In this document: positions 17,323-25,883 of the stretch, one piece after another | Position numbering within the stretch: position 1 is the stretch's first letter | Layout: every line of letters starts with the position of its first letter | Origin: Effusibacillus dendaii | Lineage (GTDB): Bacteria; Bacillota; Bacilli; Tumebacillales; Effusibacillaceae | Reading direction: 5' to 3' | Assembly (NCBI RefSeq): GCF_015097055.1 | Contig: NZ_AP023366.1 | Span: forward strand, 2,144,001 to 2,208,000 | DNA: 64,000 bases | Program-made: the position numbers and the translations under genes | The notes under the pieces: generated by a model | The model's database searches: none | Told to the model about the DNA's origin: nothing | Seen by the model: the letters and a program-made list of their open reading frames with translations, nothing else

Positions 17323-17643
17323 TTACCCTTTCTTGTGGTGAATTTCACTGATCGGCAATGGTCTCCCCAATAAGTTTCCTTGCCCCAAATGCACACCCAG
17401 TGCTTTGACAATCGCCAAATCCGTTGGCTCTTCAATCCCTTCCAGAATCAAGTGAATATTTTTTTGCTGGCACATCTCCACAAGCAATTGAATCACGTTT
17501 TGTTTTTCCTTTGACACAGATAAATCCATGGCAAAATATCGATCCAACTTAACAAAGTCTGGGTGAAGTTGTTTGATGATTCGCAATGATGATTCCCCTT
17601 TGCCGTAATCATCCAGTGCAATGGCATACCCTTTATCTTTCAC
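17323..17643 (-). pseudogene. EAL phosphodiesterase C-terminal fragment
   Basis: 106 residues matching the second half of an EAL domain: ALDDYGKGESS, 'LHPDFVKLDR', ILEGIEEPTD and GQGNLLGRPLP. The N-terminal half with the EAL metal ligand itself is absent, and an in-frame stop lies just upstream of the GTG at 17643. It cannot hydrolyse c-di-GMP but could still fold as a non-catalytic remnant. It abuts the PilZ gene, so a full three-gene c-di-GMP module probably existed. Confidence 0.8.
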
Positions 17644-17898
17644 TGTCCTCTAAAAGCATTCCGTTTGCATCTGACATGGTAAAAACTCCCTATCTTATCA
17701 CTTAAACCACCCATCATTTTCGAGGTCTTCAGATAACATAACGAGATTCGATTGTTTCAACATGGTTTGCACATCAGACAGACATCTCGTCACTCCTTGA
17801 AAAATAATACTTTTAGTATATCATTATTAATTTTTAATATCTATTGTCTCTTTGGGAAGCTTAAAGATGAAAGCTAAAGTTACCTAAGAGGTGGTAAA

Positions 17899-18237
17899 AT
17901 GAGTGATTTGCCAAAGGTGATCGGAGAGCGGATTCGAAATTTCCGCAAAGAAAAGGGATTGAGCCAAGAAGAATTAGCAGATATAGCCAATCTCCACACT
18001 ACATACATTGGACAATTGGAAAGAGGCGAGAAAAATGCCACACTGGAAAGCATCGAAAAGGTGACCAACGCTCTGGAGATTTCATTAGAAAACCTCTTTC
18101 GGTCGATCCACCCTAATCCAGATTCTCAAGAATACACACTATCCCAAATCATCACCCGCTTACAAACACGAAGCATCGAAGATCAGAAAATCATTCTAAA
18201 GTTGCTGGATCTATTGCTGGAATGGAAGGATCGGTAA
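17899..18237 (+). CDS. XRE-family transcriptional regulator
   Basis: A 112-residue DNA-binding protein. A lambda-repressor-type helix-turn-helix fills the first ~65 residues (IGERIRNFRKEKGLSQEELAD, LHTTYIGQLERGEKN). A helical C-terminal tail (EDQKIILKLLDLLLEWKDR) is probably for dimerisation. AGAGGTGG precedes the ATG. It is divergent from the c-di-GMP genes. It resembles many small Bacilli regulators and also restriction-modification controller proteins, but no such system is nearby. Confidence 0.88.
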   Translation: MSDLPKVIGERIRNFRKEKGLSQEELADIANLHTTYIGQLERGEKNATLESIEKVTNALEISLENLFRSIHPNPDSQEYTLSQIITRLQTRSIEDQKIILKLLDLLLEWKDR

Positions 18238-18265
18238 AAATTAGCGAGCAGTCTTGCTAAAGCAT

Positions 18266-18298
18266 AAAAAATGAGGCGGAAACAATCTTTCCGCCCCT
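18266..18298 (-). terminator. Terminator of the mer operon
   Basis: GGCGGAA and TTCCGCC flank a 7-base loop. On the minus strand CATTTTTTATG follows, so it ends transcription from merA. It may also act for the converging XRE gene. Confidence 0.75.
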
Positions 18299-18418
18299 TG
18301 AGTCTATTTCGCTAATCTTGCACACATTGTCATCAACATTTCTCTCATCAAACAAACCCTATTAAACACAACGCATCACTTCTCCTGTACATTCACGCTT
18401 AATATGGTTCTATAAAGT

Positions 18419-20059
18419 TTACCCTGCACAGCAGGATAATTTAGATACGTCTTTATCAAAAGTTAACGCCGCCAATTTCAACCCTTCCGCCATTGTCAGA
18501 TACGGTGCAAGACTTTCTCTTAAATCTTCAATGGTTAATCCAAATTTCACTGCCAATGTGCCTGCGTAAATGACATCACCAGCATTTTCAGCAACCACAT
18601 GAACTCCTAAAACTTTAAAGGTATTGGCATCAGCAACCAGTTTAAAAATACCAGTGGTTTCCCGATTTACGATGGCTCTTGGCACAGCACTTAAAGGCAG
18701 AACCGATGTCCTTACCTCCAACCCTTTTTCTTTTGCCTGTTTCTCGGTAAGACCTACGGTTGCAATCGAAGGATTTGTAAAGGTGACACCCGGAACGGCT
18801 TCGAGGTTTGCCTTTCGGTTAGCTCCTCCGATGGCGTTATCTGCCGCAATCCCGCCTTCATAAGCGGCGACATAAACAAATTGTGGACCTAGCGTAACAT
18901 CTCCTGCGGCATAAACCCTTGGATTGCTTGTACGCAAATATTCGTCAACGACAATTTCACCACGAGAACCCACCTGAATGCCCGCCGCTTCCAGATGGAG
19001 AGCTTCGGTATTTGGCTTTCGCCCTGTTGCAATGAGTAATTCATCAGCTTCAAACACCTTTTGTTTTCCGTTTACCGTAACATAAACTTGTTTGATGTCT
19101 CCATGTTGTTCAATACGCTCATATGTGGCCCCCGTCACAAGGTTGATCCCTTGTTCTGCTAATGCTTGCTTGACTACATCTGCAATTTCGGGATCATATT
19201 TGCGTAAAAAGGTATCTCCTCTTTGGAGAATGGTTACTTCCGTTCCCAAGTTGTTAAAAAGGTTTCCTAACTCCAGTCCGATAAAACCTGCACCAATCAC
19301 CGCAAGACGCTTCGGAAGCCTTTTTCGTTCAAGCAATGTGGTGCTTGTTACATAGTCAACATCCTTTAATCCTGGGATATCAGGTATGTCAGGAGATGCT
19401 CCTGTAGCAATCAGAAAGCGTTTTGCGGTCAGTTGGCGACCACCGACCTCTACGGTTTTCTCATCGATAAACTTTGCCTCGCCACGGATCAACTCAAAAC
19501 CATAGTCATCAATGAGATCTACATATTTTTGCTCACGAAGTTGGCTGACAAGTTTATTTTTCTCCTTGATTAACGAAGCCAAATCCACATCACCAGCAGA
19601 TGTATGTAACCCGATAAAAGGATTGGTCTTTGCCAGGTGATGAATTTCCCCCGCCCGCAAAAGTGTTTTCGATGGGACACAGCCAATATTGACACAGGTT
19701 CCGCCAACGGTTCCACGTTCAATCATGGCGACTTTTGCACCATATTCGACCGCTTTAATCGCCGAAGCAAAAGCGGCTCCTCCTGACCCGATAATCAGGT
19801 AATCGTATTCGCCTTCATCCCCTGCAACCACTTTTAGTGGCGGCTGGATCTCTTGTACTTCTCCAGGCTGATACCTTGCTTCACGAATCGCTTCTTGAGC
19901 TTTTGTTACATCCGCGTGGTCTGGGAGTTCAAATGTTGCCTCCCCGTGCCGGTAACTTGCGTTGATATTGACTGCTCCTATATTCTGTAATGCGGTGGCA
20001 ATATGTTCTTCGCATCCCGTACACGTCATGCCTTGAACGATTAGTCGATACCTTTTCAA
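18419..20059 (-). CDS. merA: Mercuric reductase
   Basis: A 546-residue flavoenzyme that reduces Hg(II) to volatile Hg(0) with NADPH in the cytoplasm. An N-terminal heavy-metal-associated domain carries GMTCTGC (residues ~10-16). The FAD site has [12 protein letters not shown], the redox-active pair is in [12 protein letters not shown], and the C terminus ends in the mercury-binding vicinal cysteines (LSCCAG). One HMA domain is present. It is the last gene of merR - membrane transporter - merA. No merB is seen, so organomercurial resistance is not indicated. Confidence 0.97.
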   Translation of the reverse strand: MKRYRLIVQGMTCTGCEEHIATALQNIGAVNINASYRHGEATFELPDHADVTKAQEAIREARYQPGEVQEIQPPLKVVAGDEGEYDYLIIGSGGAAFASAIKAVEYGAKVAMIERGTVGGTCVNIGCVPSKTLLRAGEIHHLAKTNPFIGLHTSAGDVDLASLIKEKNKLVSQLREQKYVDLIDDYGFELIRGEAKFIDEKTVEVGGRQLTAKRFLIATGASPDIPDIPGLKDVDYVTSTTLLERKRLPKRLAVIGAGFIGLELGNLFNNLGTEVTILQRGDTFLRKYDPEIADVVKQALAEQGINLVTGATYERIEQHGDIKQVYVTVNGKQKVFEADELLIATGRKPNTEALHLEAAGIQVGSRGEIVVDEYLRTSNPRVYAAGDVTLGPQFVYVAAYEGGIAADNAIGGANRKANLEAVPGVTFTNPSIATVGLTEKQAKEKGLEVRTSVLPLSAVPRAIVNRETTGIFKLVADANTFKVLGVHVVAENAGDVIYAGTLAVKFGLTIEDLRESLAPYLTMAEGLKLAALTFDKDVSKLSCCAG

Positions 20060-20072
20060 GCGAAGTCCCCCT

Positions 20073-20315
20073 TTATGAATCTTTCCCCTTTACATCACAA
20101 CAATGGTCGGTTTGTTCCCGAAACATTTTTCTCCATCCCATATACAGAGATAAGGCGAATAACATAGCCAGAATGACAAAAGTAGCCGTTTGAAACTGTG
20201 CGATCGATGAACCAATTGCTGTTCCTGCCAACAATGGAATCAGTAAAACCAAATGGCAAGGACAGGTTACCAAAGCTACAAAAAACCAGCCGACACCTTT
20301 CATTGTCTCTCTCAT
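20073..20315 (-). CDS. MerE-like mercury transport membrane protein
   Basis: An 80-residue two-helix membrane protein. The first helix contains [20 protein letters not shown], whose CPCH pair and following residues resemble broad-spectrum mercury importer MerE. A C-terminal CC pair (DHCCD) could hand Hg(II) to MerA. The third of three consecutive ATGs (20315) has the best spacing to GAGGTG. It lies 13 bases before merA and 11 bases after merR, so all three are co-transcribed. Confidence 0.82.
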   Translation of the reverse strand: MRETMKGVGWFFVALVTCPCHLVLLIPLLAGTAIGSSIAQFQTATFVILAMLFALSLYMGWRKMFREQTDHCCDVKGKDS

Positions 20316-20326
20316 CATCATCACCT

Positions 20327-20725
20327 CTATTTTTCCATTAACGTTTCGATGATAGGACATTCAAACATCTCTTTGTTTTCAGGACACTTTTCCTTTAAGC
20401 TAATGAGCATTCGTTCAATTTTTCGGAGATCTTGAATTTTACTTTGAATCTCCCGAAGTTTTAAATCAGTAAAATCGTACATGTCCTTGCATTTGACTTC
20501 ATCCCGATCTACAACACCCAATAACTTATCAATTTCTTGAAGTGTAAACCCCAAGTCTTGCATGCGTTTAATAAAACCGATCCGTTGCACCATATCCTCT
20601 GGATACATACGGTATCCAGAATCCGAACGAGTCGGTTCGGGAATCAACCCCAACCTTTCGTAATAACGAATGGTTTCTTTATTGACATTGCACGCTTTCG
20701 CCAATTGACTGATTCGATACATCAT
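20327..20725 (-). CDS. merR: Mercury-responsive MerR regulator
   Basis: A 132-residue MerR protein, nearly identical in layout to Bacillus MerR: an N-terminal winged helix ([20 protein letters not shown]), a dimerisation helix, and the three mercury-binding cysteines in [15 protein letters not shown] and FECPIIE. It starts at either of two adjacent ATGs (20725 or 20722) behind GGGTG; an upstream in-frame extension overlaps the promoter and is rejected. It represses its own operon and activates it when Hg(II) binds. Confidence 0.95.
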   Translation of the reverse strand: MMYRISQLAKACNVNKETIRYYERLGLIPEPTRSDSGYRMYPEDMVQRIGFIKRMQDLGFTLQEIDKLLGVVDRDEVKCKDMYDFTDLKLREIQSKIQDLRKIERMLISLKEKCPENKEMFECPIIETLMEK

Positions 20726-20741
20726 GTGATCACCCATTTTC

Positions 20742-20773
20742 ATTATAAACCCTGTACTATAGTACAGGGTCAA
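20742..20773 (-). promoter_or_regulatory. MerR-type promoter and operator of the mer operon
   Basis: Minus strand: -35 TTGACC (20773-20768) and -10 TATAAT (20747-20742) are separated by 20 bases, the overlong spacer typical of MerR-controlled promoters. The spacer lies within a perfect 22-bp palindrome (20749-20770), which is the operator. The start codon follows about 17 bases after the -10. Confidence 0.93.
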
Positions 20774-20895
20774 TTGTTAGCTCGAAAAGAAAAGGGGCGA
20801 TCCCTTAGTCTTTGCTTATTGGGACAGCCCACAACTATTTACAGGATTACATTTCATCAATGAAGTCTTTTCGCAATCTAAGGCAATCATTTCTT

Positions 20896-21444
20896 TTACT
20901 CTAAATTCCTATCTAATAACGCCCCCGTTTGTTCTGCTATGACACGAGCCGGCAAAGGCATTCCATTTTTGAACCACCATTCCACTACACCTACGATCGC
21001 CGAGCCAAAAAATTGAAGAATCACATCTTCATGAAAACCGCCATTTTTTCCTTTTGTTATATCCACTTCAGCTTTATACTCTTCGATGACTAAATCAAGA
21101 AACCGACTGCGAAAAGAAGGAGCCCCTTTACTTGCCAACATGGTTGAAAAAAATAAATAATGACGTTCAAAGTATTCGAACCATACGTAATTTCCTTCTT
21201 GAAACGTCATTTCAGAAGCGGATCGGCAAAGTTCCCGGAGATTGTTTATATGTTCTTCAATCATCTTATCCAGCAGATCATATTTATCCGTGTAATGAAG
21301 ATAGATGGTTCCTCGATTAACATTTGCTCTGTCTGCAATATCCTGAATCGTAATGTCGTCAAAATTTTTTTCAGACATCAGTTCAGTTACGGCATTTTTT
21401 ATCGCTTCTTGGCTTTTGGCTATTCTTCGATCTACTTTAGACAT
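20896..21444 (-). CDS. TetR-family transcriptional regulator
   Basis: A 182-residue regulator. The N-terminal HTH is typical ('NFDDITIQDIADRANVNRGTIYLHYTDKYDLL'); the C-terminal ligand domain is of the TetR_C type ('GKNGGFHEDVILQFFGSAIVGVVEWWFKNGMPLP'). The start at 21444 has GGTGAG seven bases upstream. It is divergent from the carboxymuconolactone decarboxylase/aldo-keto reductase genes and probably represses them and itself through the palindrome at 21491-21510. Confidence 0.9.
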   Translation of the reverse strand: MSKVDRRIAKSQEAIKNAVTELMSEKNFDDITIQDIADRANVNRGTIYLHYTDKYDLLDKMIEEHINNLRELCRSASEMTFQEGNYVWFEYFERHYLFFSTMLASKGAPSFRSRFLDLVIEEYKAEVDITKGKNGGFHEDVILQFFGSAIVGVVEWWFKNGMPLPARVIAEQTGALLDRNLE

Positions 21445-21490
21445 TTGAATCTCACCAATCTTTCTATAGATAATCAACAATTTCAATTGA

Positions 21491-21510
21491 TTTGTTGAAT
21501 AGTCAACAAA
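21491..21510. promoter_or_regulatory. Probable TetR operator (palindrome)
   Basis: TTTGTTGA - ATAG - TCAACAAA is an 8-bp perfect inverted repeat between the TetR gene and the divergent cluster, the usual place for a TetR autoregulatory operator. Confidence 0.65.
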
Positions 21511-21592
21511 TTGCGTTCATTTAACCATTGAAAGCGTTCTGTTTCTTTTTATAATTATAAACAGATGTTGATAAATCAATCAATATTGATTT

Positions 21593-22078
21593 TTGGGAGG
21601 TGCTCCCTACATTGGATTCCCGAAAACATTATACGCCATTCATGAAGTGAATGAGGTTTTCAAAGCAAACGATATCCCGCTTCCGATTGAAAGCCAAACA
21701 CAGGTTGAAGAAAATACGCGGTTTAACAAAGGATTTGCCGTGCAGGTGAAGATTTTTGGTGATGTCATTGAAAGAATGAGGAAGGCAGCTCCCGCTAATC
21801 AAGAGCATATTCAGGATTATCTTGCCTCTTTTTGTTTTGGAGACTTCTACACCCGCTCCGGTCTCGATTTAAAGACACGGGAGTTGCTGACTTTCTGTAT
21901 CGTGAGTAGCCTGGGGGGTGCTGAGAGGCAAGTGAAGGCACATGTGCAAGGTAACAAGAATGTGGGCAATGACAAGGAAACATTGATCACCGCCATCACC
22001 CACTGCCTCCCCTATATGGGCTTTCCGAGAACACTGAATGCATTAGCTTGCATTAATGAAATTTTTCCTGAAAAGTAA
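21593..22078 (+). pseudogene. Carboxymuconolactone decarboxylase family protein, N-terminally truncated
   Basis: About 160 residues of a two-repeat CMD/AhpD-like protein. The frame begins abruptly inside the end of the first repeat (GGAPYIGFPKTLYAIHEVN), and a complete second repeat follows (SGLDLKTRELLTFCIVSSLGG, then 'HCLPYMGFPRTLNALACINEIF'). Relatives have about 100 further N-terminal residues. The reading frame has only a TTG with no proper ribosome site, because the GGGAGG lies inside the codons. I read it as a deletion remnant rather than a functional short form. Confidence 0.75.
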
Positions 22079-22093
22079 GAAAAGAGAACGAGG

Positions 22094-22243
22094 ATGCCAC
22101 AGATTCTTGTAAAACTTTTACCCGGCTGAACTGAAGAACAAAAGAAAAAACTTACTGATAAGATTGTTCAAACTGTTAAGGATACAGTAAACGCTGGAGA
22201 GTCAAGCATGAAGGAATTCCTAATGAGAAATATAACCATGTAA
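22094..22243 (+). pseudogene. 4-oxalocrotonate tautomerase family gene with internal stop
   Basis: The frame MPQILVKLLPG is followed by TGA (22127-22129) where relatives have an arginine or lysine codon, then continues TEEQKKKLTDKIVQTVKDTV and ends early. Pro2 (the catalytic N-terminal proline after Met removal) is present. A single CGA-to-TGA change would explain the stop. The C-terminal part also diverges from the family, so the gene is dead. Confidence 0.8.
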
Positions 22244-22256
22244 AGGAGACAAAAGC

Positions 22257-23120
22257 ATGTTTAACGAAACTTTCAAATTATCAAATGATGTAGAGATTCC
22301 AAAATTAGGTCTTGGTACTTGGCTGTTGGACGATGCACAGGCGGCACAGGCAGTGCGTGACGCGGTATCGATCGGATATCGCCATTTTGATACTGCTCAG
22401 GCTTATATGAATGAAGCTGGTGTAGGCGAAGGAATCCGTTCCTGCGGTGTCGCAAGAGAAGAACTTTTCATTACGACAAAGGTTGCCGCAGAATTGAAAA
22501 ACTATGATGCAGTTACGCAGTCCATTGATGAGTCTTTAGCAAAATTGGGACTGGATTACATTGACCTTCTGATTATCCACAGCCCACAGCCTTGGAAGGA
22601 GTTCCGTGGGGAAAACCGATACTTCGAGGAAAACAAAGAAGTATGGAAAGCAATGGAGGATGCTTATAAGACAGGCAAAGTAAAGGCAATCGGTCTTTCT
22701 AACTTCCTTCAGGATGATATCGAGAATATTATTGCAGGCTGTGAGATCAAGCCTATGGTAAATCAGATATTGGCACACGTGAGCAATACTCCTTTGGAAC
22801 TCATTGAATTCTGCCAGAAGAATGGCATCCTGGTAGAGGCATATTCGCCCATTGCACATGGTGCAATTCTTGACAATGCAGAGATTAAGGCAATCGCCGA
22901 TAAGTATGGAGTATCGGTTGCTCAGCTTTGCCTGCGTTATGATCTCCAGCTTGGTCTTGTCGTCATTCCCAAGACGGCAAATCCGGATCATATGAGAAAC
23001 AATGCAGAGCTTGATTTTGTTATCAGCGATGAAGATATGGAGACTTTGAAGGATGTCGAGCGAATCCCGGATTATGGTGAGCATAGCTTCTTCCCGGTGT
23101 TTGGCGGGAAATTAAAATAA
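22257..23120 (+). CDS. Aldo/keto reductase
   Basis: A 287-residue NADPH-dependent TIM-barrel reductase. Signatures: LGLGTWLLDDAQA, 'GYRHFDTAQAYMNEAGVGEGI' (catalytic Asp and Tyr), 'TTKVAAELKNYDAV' with the catalytic lysine, the substrate-loop segment LDYIDLLIIHSPQPW (catalytic His), and the NADP-binding 'VVIPKTANPDHMRNNAEL'. A strong AAAGGAG precedes the ATG. It is the first intact gene after two broken ones in the TetR-controlled cluster. Probable substrates are reactive aldehydes. Confidence 0.93.
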   Translation: MFNETFKLSNDVEIPKLGLGTWLLDDAQAAQAVRDAVSIGYRHFDTAQAYMNEAGVGEGIRSCGVAREELFITTKVAAELKNYDAVTQSIDESLAKLGLDYIDLLIIHSPQPWKEFRGENRYFEENKEVWKAMEDAYKTGKVKAIGLSNFLQDDIENIIAGCEIKPMVNQILAHVSNTPLELIEFCQKNGILVEAYSPIAHGAILDNAEIKAIADKYGVSVAQLCLRYDLQLGLVVIPKTANPDHMRNNAELDFVISDEDMETLKDVERIPDYGEHSFFPVFGGKLK

Positions 23121-23143
23121 ACAGGTCATATGGAGGAATGAAA

Positions 23144-23551
23144 GTGGCAAAACATGAGGAAGTCAAACATGGCGTTATTTTCCCGGCGGGCGAAAAAAAT
23201 CCATATTCACAATTTTTTGTGGGACAAAGTTATCTTAAAACATTAGTTGCTGATCCTAAAGTAAGTGTTGGTGTCGGAAATGTGACCTTTGAACCAGGTT
23301 GCAGAAATAACTGGCATATTCACCGTAATGGATTTCAAATTTTATTAGTAACTGGCGGAGAAGGTTGGTACCAAGAAGAAGGAAAACCTGCTCAATTTTT
23401 AAAAGCCGGCGATGTTATTGTTACTCACGATGGTGTGAAACACTGGCATGGTGCAACAAAAGACAGCTGGTTTGAACACATTGCCATTACTGCAGGTACG
23501 CCGGAATGGTTGGAACCAGTATCAGATGAAGAATATAACAAGTTGAAATAA
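23144..23551 (+). CDS. Single-domain cupin protein
   Basis: A 135-residue cupin. Metal ligands are visible in the first motif (NNWHIHRNGFQILLVTGGEGW: two His and a Gln position) and the second (KHWHGATKD). It resembles the YhhW/YgjK-type 'cupin-CMD partner' proteins seen in tautomerase/CMD clusters. GTG 23144 is preferred because GGAGG is 7 bases upstream; ATG 23138 would be only one base from it. Function is unknown. It probably shares the TetR-controlled transcript with the aldo/keto reductase gene. Confidence 0.85.
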   Translation: MAKHEEVKHGVIFPAGEKNPYSQFFVGQSYLKTLVADPKVSVGVGNVTFEPGCRNNWHIHRNGFQILLVTGGEGWYQEEGKPAQFLKAGDVIVTHDGVKHWHGATKDSWFEHIAITAGTPEWLEPVSDEEYNKLK

Positions 23552-23569
23552 TGATTGATGATAAGAATT

Positions 23570-23592
23570 GCCCTGTTTAACAGGGCTTTTTC
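23570..23592 (+). terminator. Terminator after the cupin gene
   Basis: GCCCTGT - TTA - ACAGGGC followed by TTTTTCTAT: a textbook rho-independent terminator 19 bases after the stop codon. Confidence 0.93.
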
Positions 23593-23748
23593 TATATCAA
23601 TCCTAAGCATTATGGGGTGTTCTTATAGAAAGGAATAATACTTTGGAATGACCATTTGTAAAACCGCTTTCGCGATTCCTACTGCGGAACTTCATTAAGC
23701 CCTGATTGGGAGTTTCACGCCTTGCGACCCTGATGAATCGGAGAAAAG

Positions 23749-23791
23749 AACCGAGGAAAAACAGGAATGGACCACTGAATTTCGCTCGGCA
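23749..23791. repeat. Hairpin repeat, copy A
   Basis: A diverged copy of the element seen best at 27078-27120: AACCGAGGAAAAACAGGA at the left end, TTTCGCTCGGC at the right end. The outer arms pair (CCGAG with CTCGG). Confidence 0.75.
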
Positions 23792-23849
23792 GCGTAAATT
23801 CTCCTTGGACCATTGGGATATTTTCATCGGGATGCCACCATTAAAAATG

Positions 23850-23900
23850 TCCGTTATACTTTGCATTCACACTGAATGCACTGCGTATAGTATAACGAGG
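23850..23900 (+). promoter_or_regulatory. Candidate promoter with 8-bp palindrome upstream of the ToxN-like locus
   Basis: TGCATTCA (23862-23869) and TGAATGCA (23873-23880) form an inverted repeat next to TTGCAT and a TATAGT/TAGTATAA -10-like sequence near 23885-23893. This would start an RNA running into the hairpin terminator at 24052. The -35/-10 spacing is loose. Confidence 0.4.
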
Positions 23901-24083
23901 TGTCTTTGAGAGCTGATTGAATACATGTGCAAATGTATTCTTGATTGATTTCAACGATTCCCTTAGAATAGTAACTGAGAAAATCAATTGTTTTCTCGAA
24001 AAAGCCGGAGATCCTCTACCGTATAAGTGAGGAACGAAAAAAGTGTGTCAAGGGTAGCGAGAAAAACGCTACCCTTCGTTTTT
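23900..24083 (+). ncRNA. Possible antitoxin RNA region of a type III toxin-antitoxin locus
   Basis: Between the candidate promoter and the terminator lie small hairpins: GAATACAT/ATGTATTC (23919-23941) and GAGAAAA/TTTTCTC (23977-23997). In ToxIN-type systems this position holds the ToxI RNA made of ~35-base tandem repeats. No clear tandem repeat is visible here, so the RNA may be degenerate or of another type. Confidence 0.3.
24052..24083 (+). terminator. Terminator upstream of the ToxN-like gene
   Basis: GGGTAGCG - AGAAAAA - CGCTACCC followed by TTCGTTTTT. A strong terminator only 13 bases before the toxN-like ATG, the arrangement used in type III toxin-antitoxin loci to set the RNA:toxin ratio. 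Confidence 0.92.
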
Positions 24084-24095
24084 GGGAGAATAAAG

Positions 24096-24631
24096 ATGAG
24101 TAAATCGATCAAGATATGCGGAGTTCAATCAGTGTACTTAGACTATTTGCGTCGGTTTGACAAATTAGTAAAGACCCTACTCAAAATCGAAAGTTTGTAG
24201 GAATCATACTTGAGGTGGATGGTCATTCCTATTGTGCTCCCTTATCTTCTCCAAAACCTAAACATCAACATATTTCTGACAAAGCACCAGATATTATCAA
24301 AATTGATGATGGAAAATTAGGGGTCATTAATTTGAACAACATGATCCCCGTTCTTCCGTCTGTCATTATACCCATTGATATAGCGAGTGAACCCGACCAG
24401 CAGTATCGTCAATTGCTGACAAAACAAATGCTATTTATCCGAGCAAATGAGGGATTGGTCAAGAAAAAAGCCAAGCGATTGTATCAAATCGTAAAGAGCA
24501 AAAAACAACCAAAGCTGAATAACCGCTGTTGTTATTTTTCTTTATTAGAACAGATGTCCTTGCAATTTGGCATAGTATCGCCTATCACAGCGGAAGAAGT
24601 AGCATCTACCAATAGTGAAGAAGAAAATTAA
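24096..24631 (+). pseudogene. ToxN/AbiQ-family endoribonuclease toxin gene, frameshifted
   Basis: The frame from ATG 24096 (MSKSIKICGVQSVYLDYLRRF) stops after 34 codons. A second frame, open from about 24173, carries on with DPTQNRKFVGIILEVDGH and all later ToxN features: CAPLSSPKPKH (catalytic 'SPK' region), 'KIDDGKLGVINLNNMIPV', 'QLLTKQMLFIRAN' and CYFSLLEQM. The joined protein would be about 175 residues, the normal ToxN length. A shift of one or two bases near 24165-24175 breaks it. The upstream strong terminator fits a type III toxin-antitoxin locus, as in phage-defence ToxIN/AbiQ. Probably inactive unless the shift is a sequencing error or is recoded. Confidence 0.78.
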
Positions 24632-24701
24632 TCAACCAAGAGAATTTCCCCTTTCTTTTGTTATGTGCGATTATTTGATGACTTGCCATCTGTCAGGAAT
24701 T

Positions 24702-25341
24702 TTATTCACTTTCGTCAATTGTGCCTTGTTCATCTATAAATAAAGCAGTAATACCCGTCCGTTTCTTAGCTAATAAAGGAAGTCTACTCCAAAGATTTCG
24801 GAACTGTTTAACATCGGGTAACGCTATACTGTACTTTGCAGTTGGGTCATCCATTCTCTGAAGTGTTTCAGCCAAGACCCCTAAGAAATAGTTTACGTTC
24901 ATTGGATTAGAAGTCCCCAAGCCTTTTACCTCAATAATCCAACGTTCCGTTCCTCTTATTGCATTTATGTCAATTCCAGGAGTTTTTCCCCATGCAATCT
25001 GCGTTTCCCAACCGTTTGAATGGAGGAATTCCTTTAGGAATTGTTTGATATTGTCTTCAGAAAAGACGGATGACAATTCATTATCTCGCACATTTTCTTG
25101 ATGAGTTACTGGTTCTACCAAGATACCCTCCGAGCATAAATAATTTCCCAGCTTACCATCTTTTCGCCGAATACGTTTAATGATTTGTTTTGTCTCCAAT
25201 GACCTGCATGCCTGGTTTACCGCCTGTTGCGGCTCATTTACTCCTAATATGGCGTTGGTGATTTCCCGATCCGTTAAGCCCTCTTGAGTTTTTAAGAGGG
25301 TTATGTGTATCCCTTCTAATCCTTGAATTTTGTCGATTCAT
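24702..25341 (-). pseudogene. HTH plus PD-(D/E)XK-like nuclease protein, frameshifted near the start
   Basis: The long frame (165 residues from a TTG at 25199) extends upstream without a stop to about 25330, adding a winged-helix-like region (TQEGLTDREITNAILGVNEP, QACRSLETKQIIKRIRRKDGK). A single-base shift near 25320-25335 would join it to an ATG at 25341 (MNR...). The C-terminal half has a nuclease-fold pattern: GWETQIAWGKTPGIDINAIRG followed by WIIEVKG (D...EVK). Likely a DNA-binding, restriction-endonuclease-like protein of unknown role. It may still be made from an internal start. Confidence 0.55.
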
Positions 25342-25386
25342 TCCTTACACTCTCACCTACCTTAAACCCATGCCGCACAAGCATTT

Positions 25387-25611
25387 TCAGTCATTCAAGA
25401 AAATGAAAAACCGCCTACATTGGCGGCAACAACTCCCTAAAACGGCACTTTTTTTTATACGTTCGATCTCATTCAATCGCACGTCTAACATTTGGCTTAT
25501 TTTTAGCATATATGGGTGAGTTAAACAATCCACATCTTGACTCACACGAATCAATCGTTTCTTCAGCATCGTAATTTCTGCATCTAAACGCATGTGAACG
25601 CGACTTTCCAA
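25387..25611 (-). CDS. Spo0E-like aspartyl-phosphate phosphatase
   Basis: A 74-residue protein with the Spo0E-family two-helix hairpin: EITMLKKRLIRVSQDVDCL, then the signature ISQMLDVRLNEIER (SQxLD). Such proteins dephosphorylate Spo0A-P and delay sporulation. It starts at TTG 25611 behind AAGGGGG. The C-terminal tail (SCCRQCRRFFIFLND) is not typical and may be extra sequence. A second family member lies at 31465-31656. Confidence 0.75.
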   Translation of the reverse strand: MESRVHMRLDAEITMLKKRLIRVSQDVDCLTHPYMLKISQMLDVRLNEIERIKKSAVLGSCCRQCRRFFIFLND

Positions 25612-25883
25612 ATCACATTCCCCCTTAATAGGTTGGAGTTTCGGTAGCTGGCTGACATAGCATAAAACCTTAGCCCCTGTAGCTTTGCGTCACAACTTTT
25701 CAGTTGCTTTGCCTTTTTCACACGATGCGATTTGGTTATTTAGTTGTATTGACATAAATATACTATTTCCCCCGACCATTTTCAATATTTTCAAAAAACA
25801 TTGAATAGCAACCGATTGACAATCCTATCAGTTGTTTATGTAATGGTCATAAATGGATCCCCATTCTATGACCTTTTCGTTTA

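Noticed and set aside
21520-21540. cre-like sequence TGAAAGCGTTCTGT near the TetR cluster
   Set aside because: Two mismatches at conserved positions; a match this weak is expected by chance.
23603-23909. Overlapping open frames around hairpin repeat copy A
   Set aside because: They run through the repeat on both strands and resemble the shadow frames at 27 kb.
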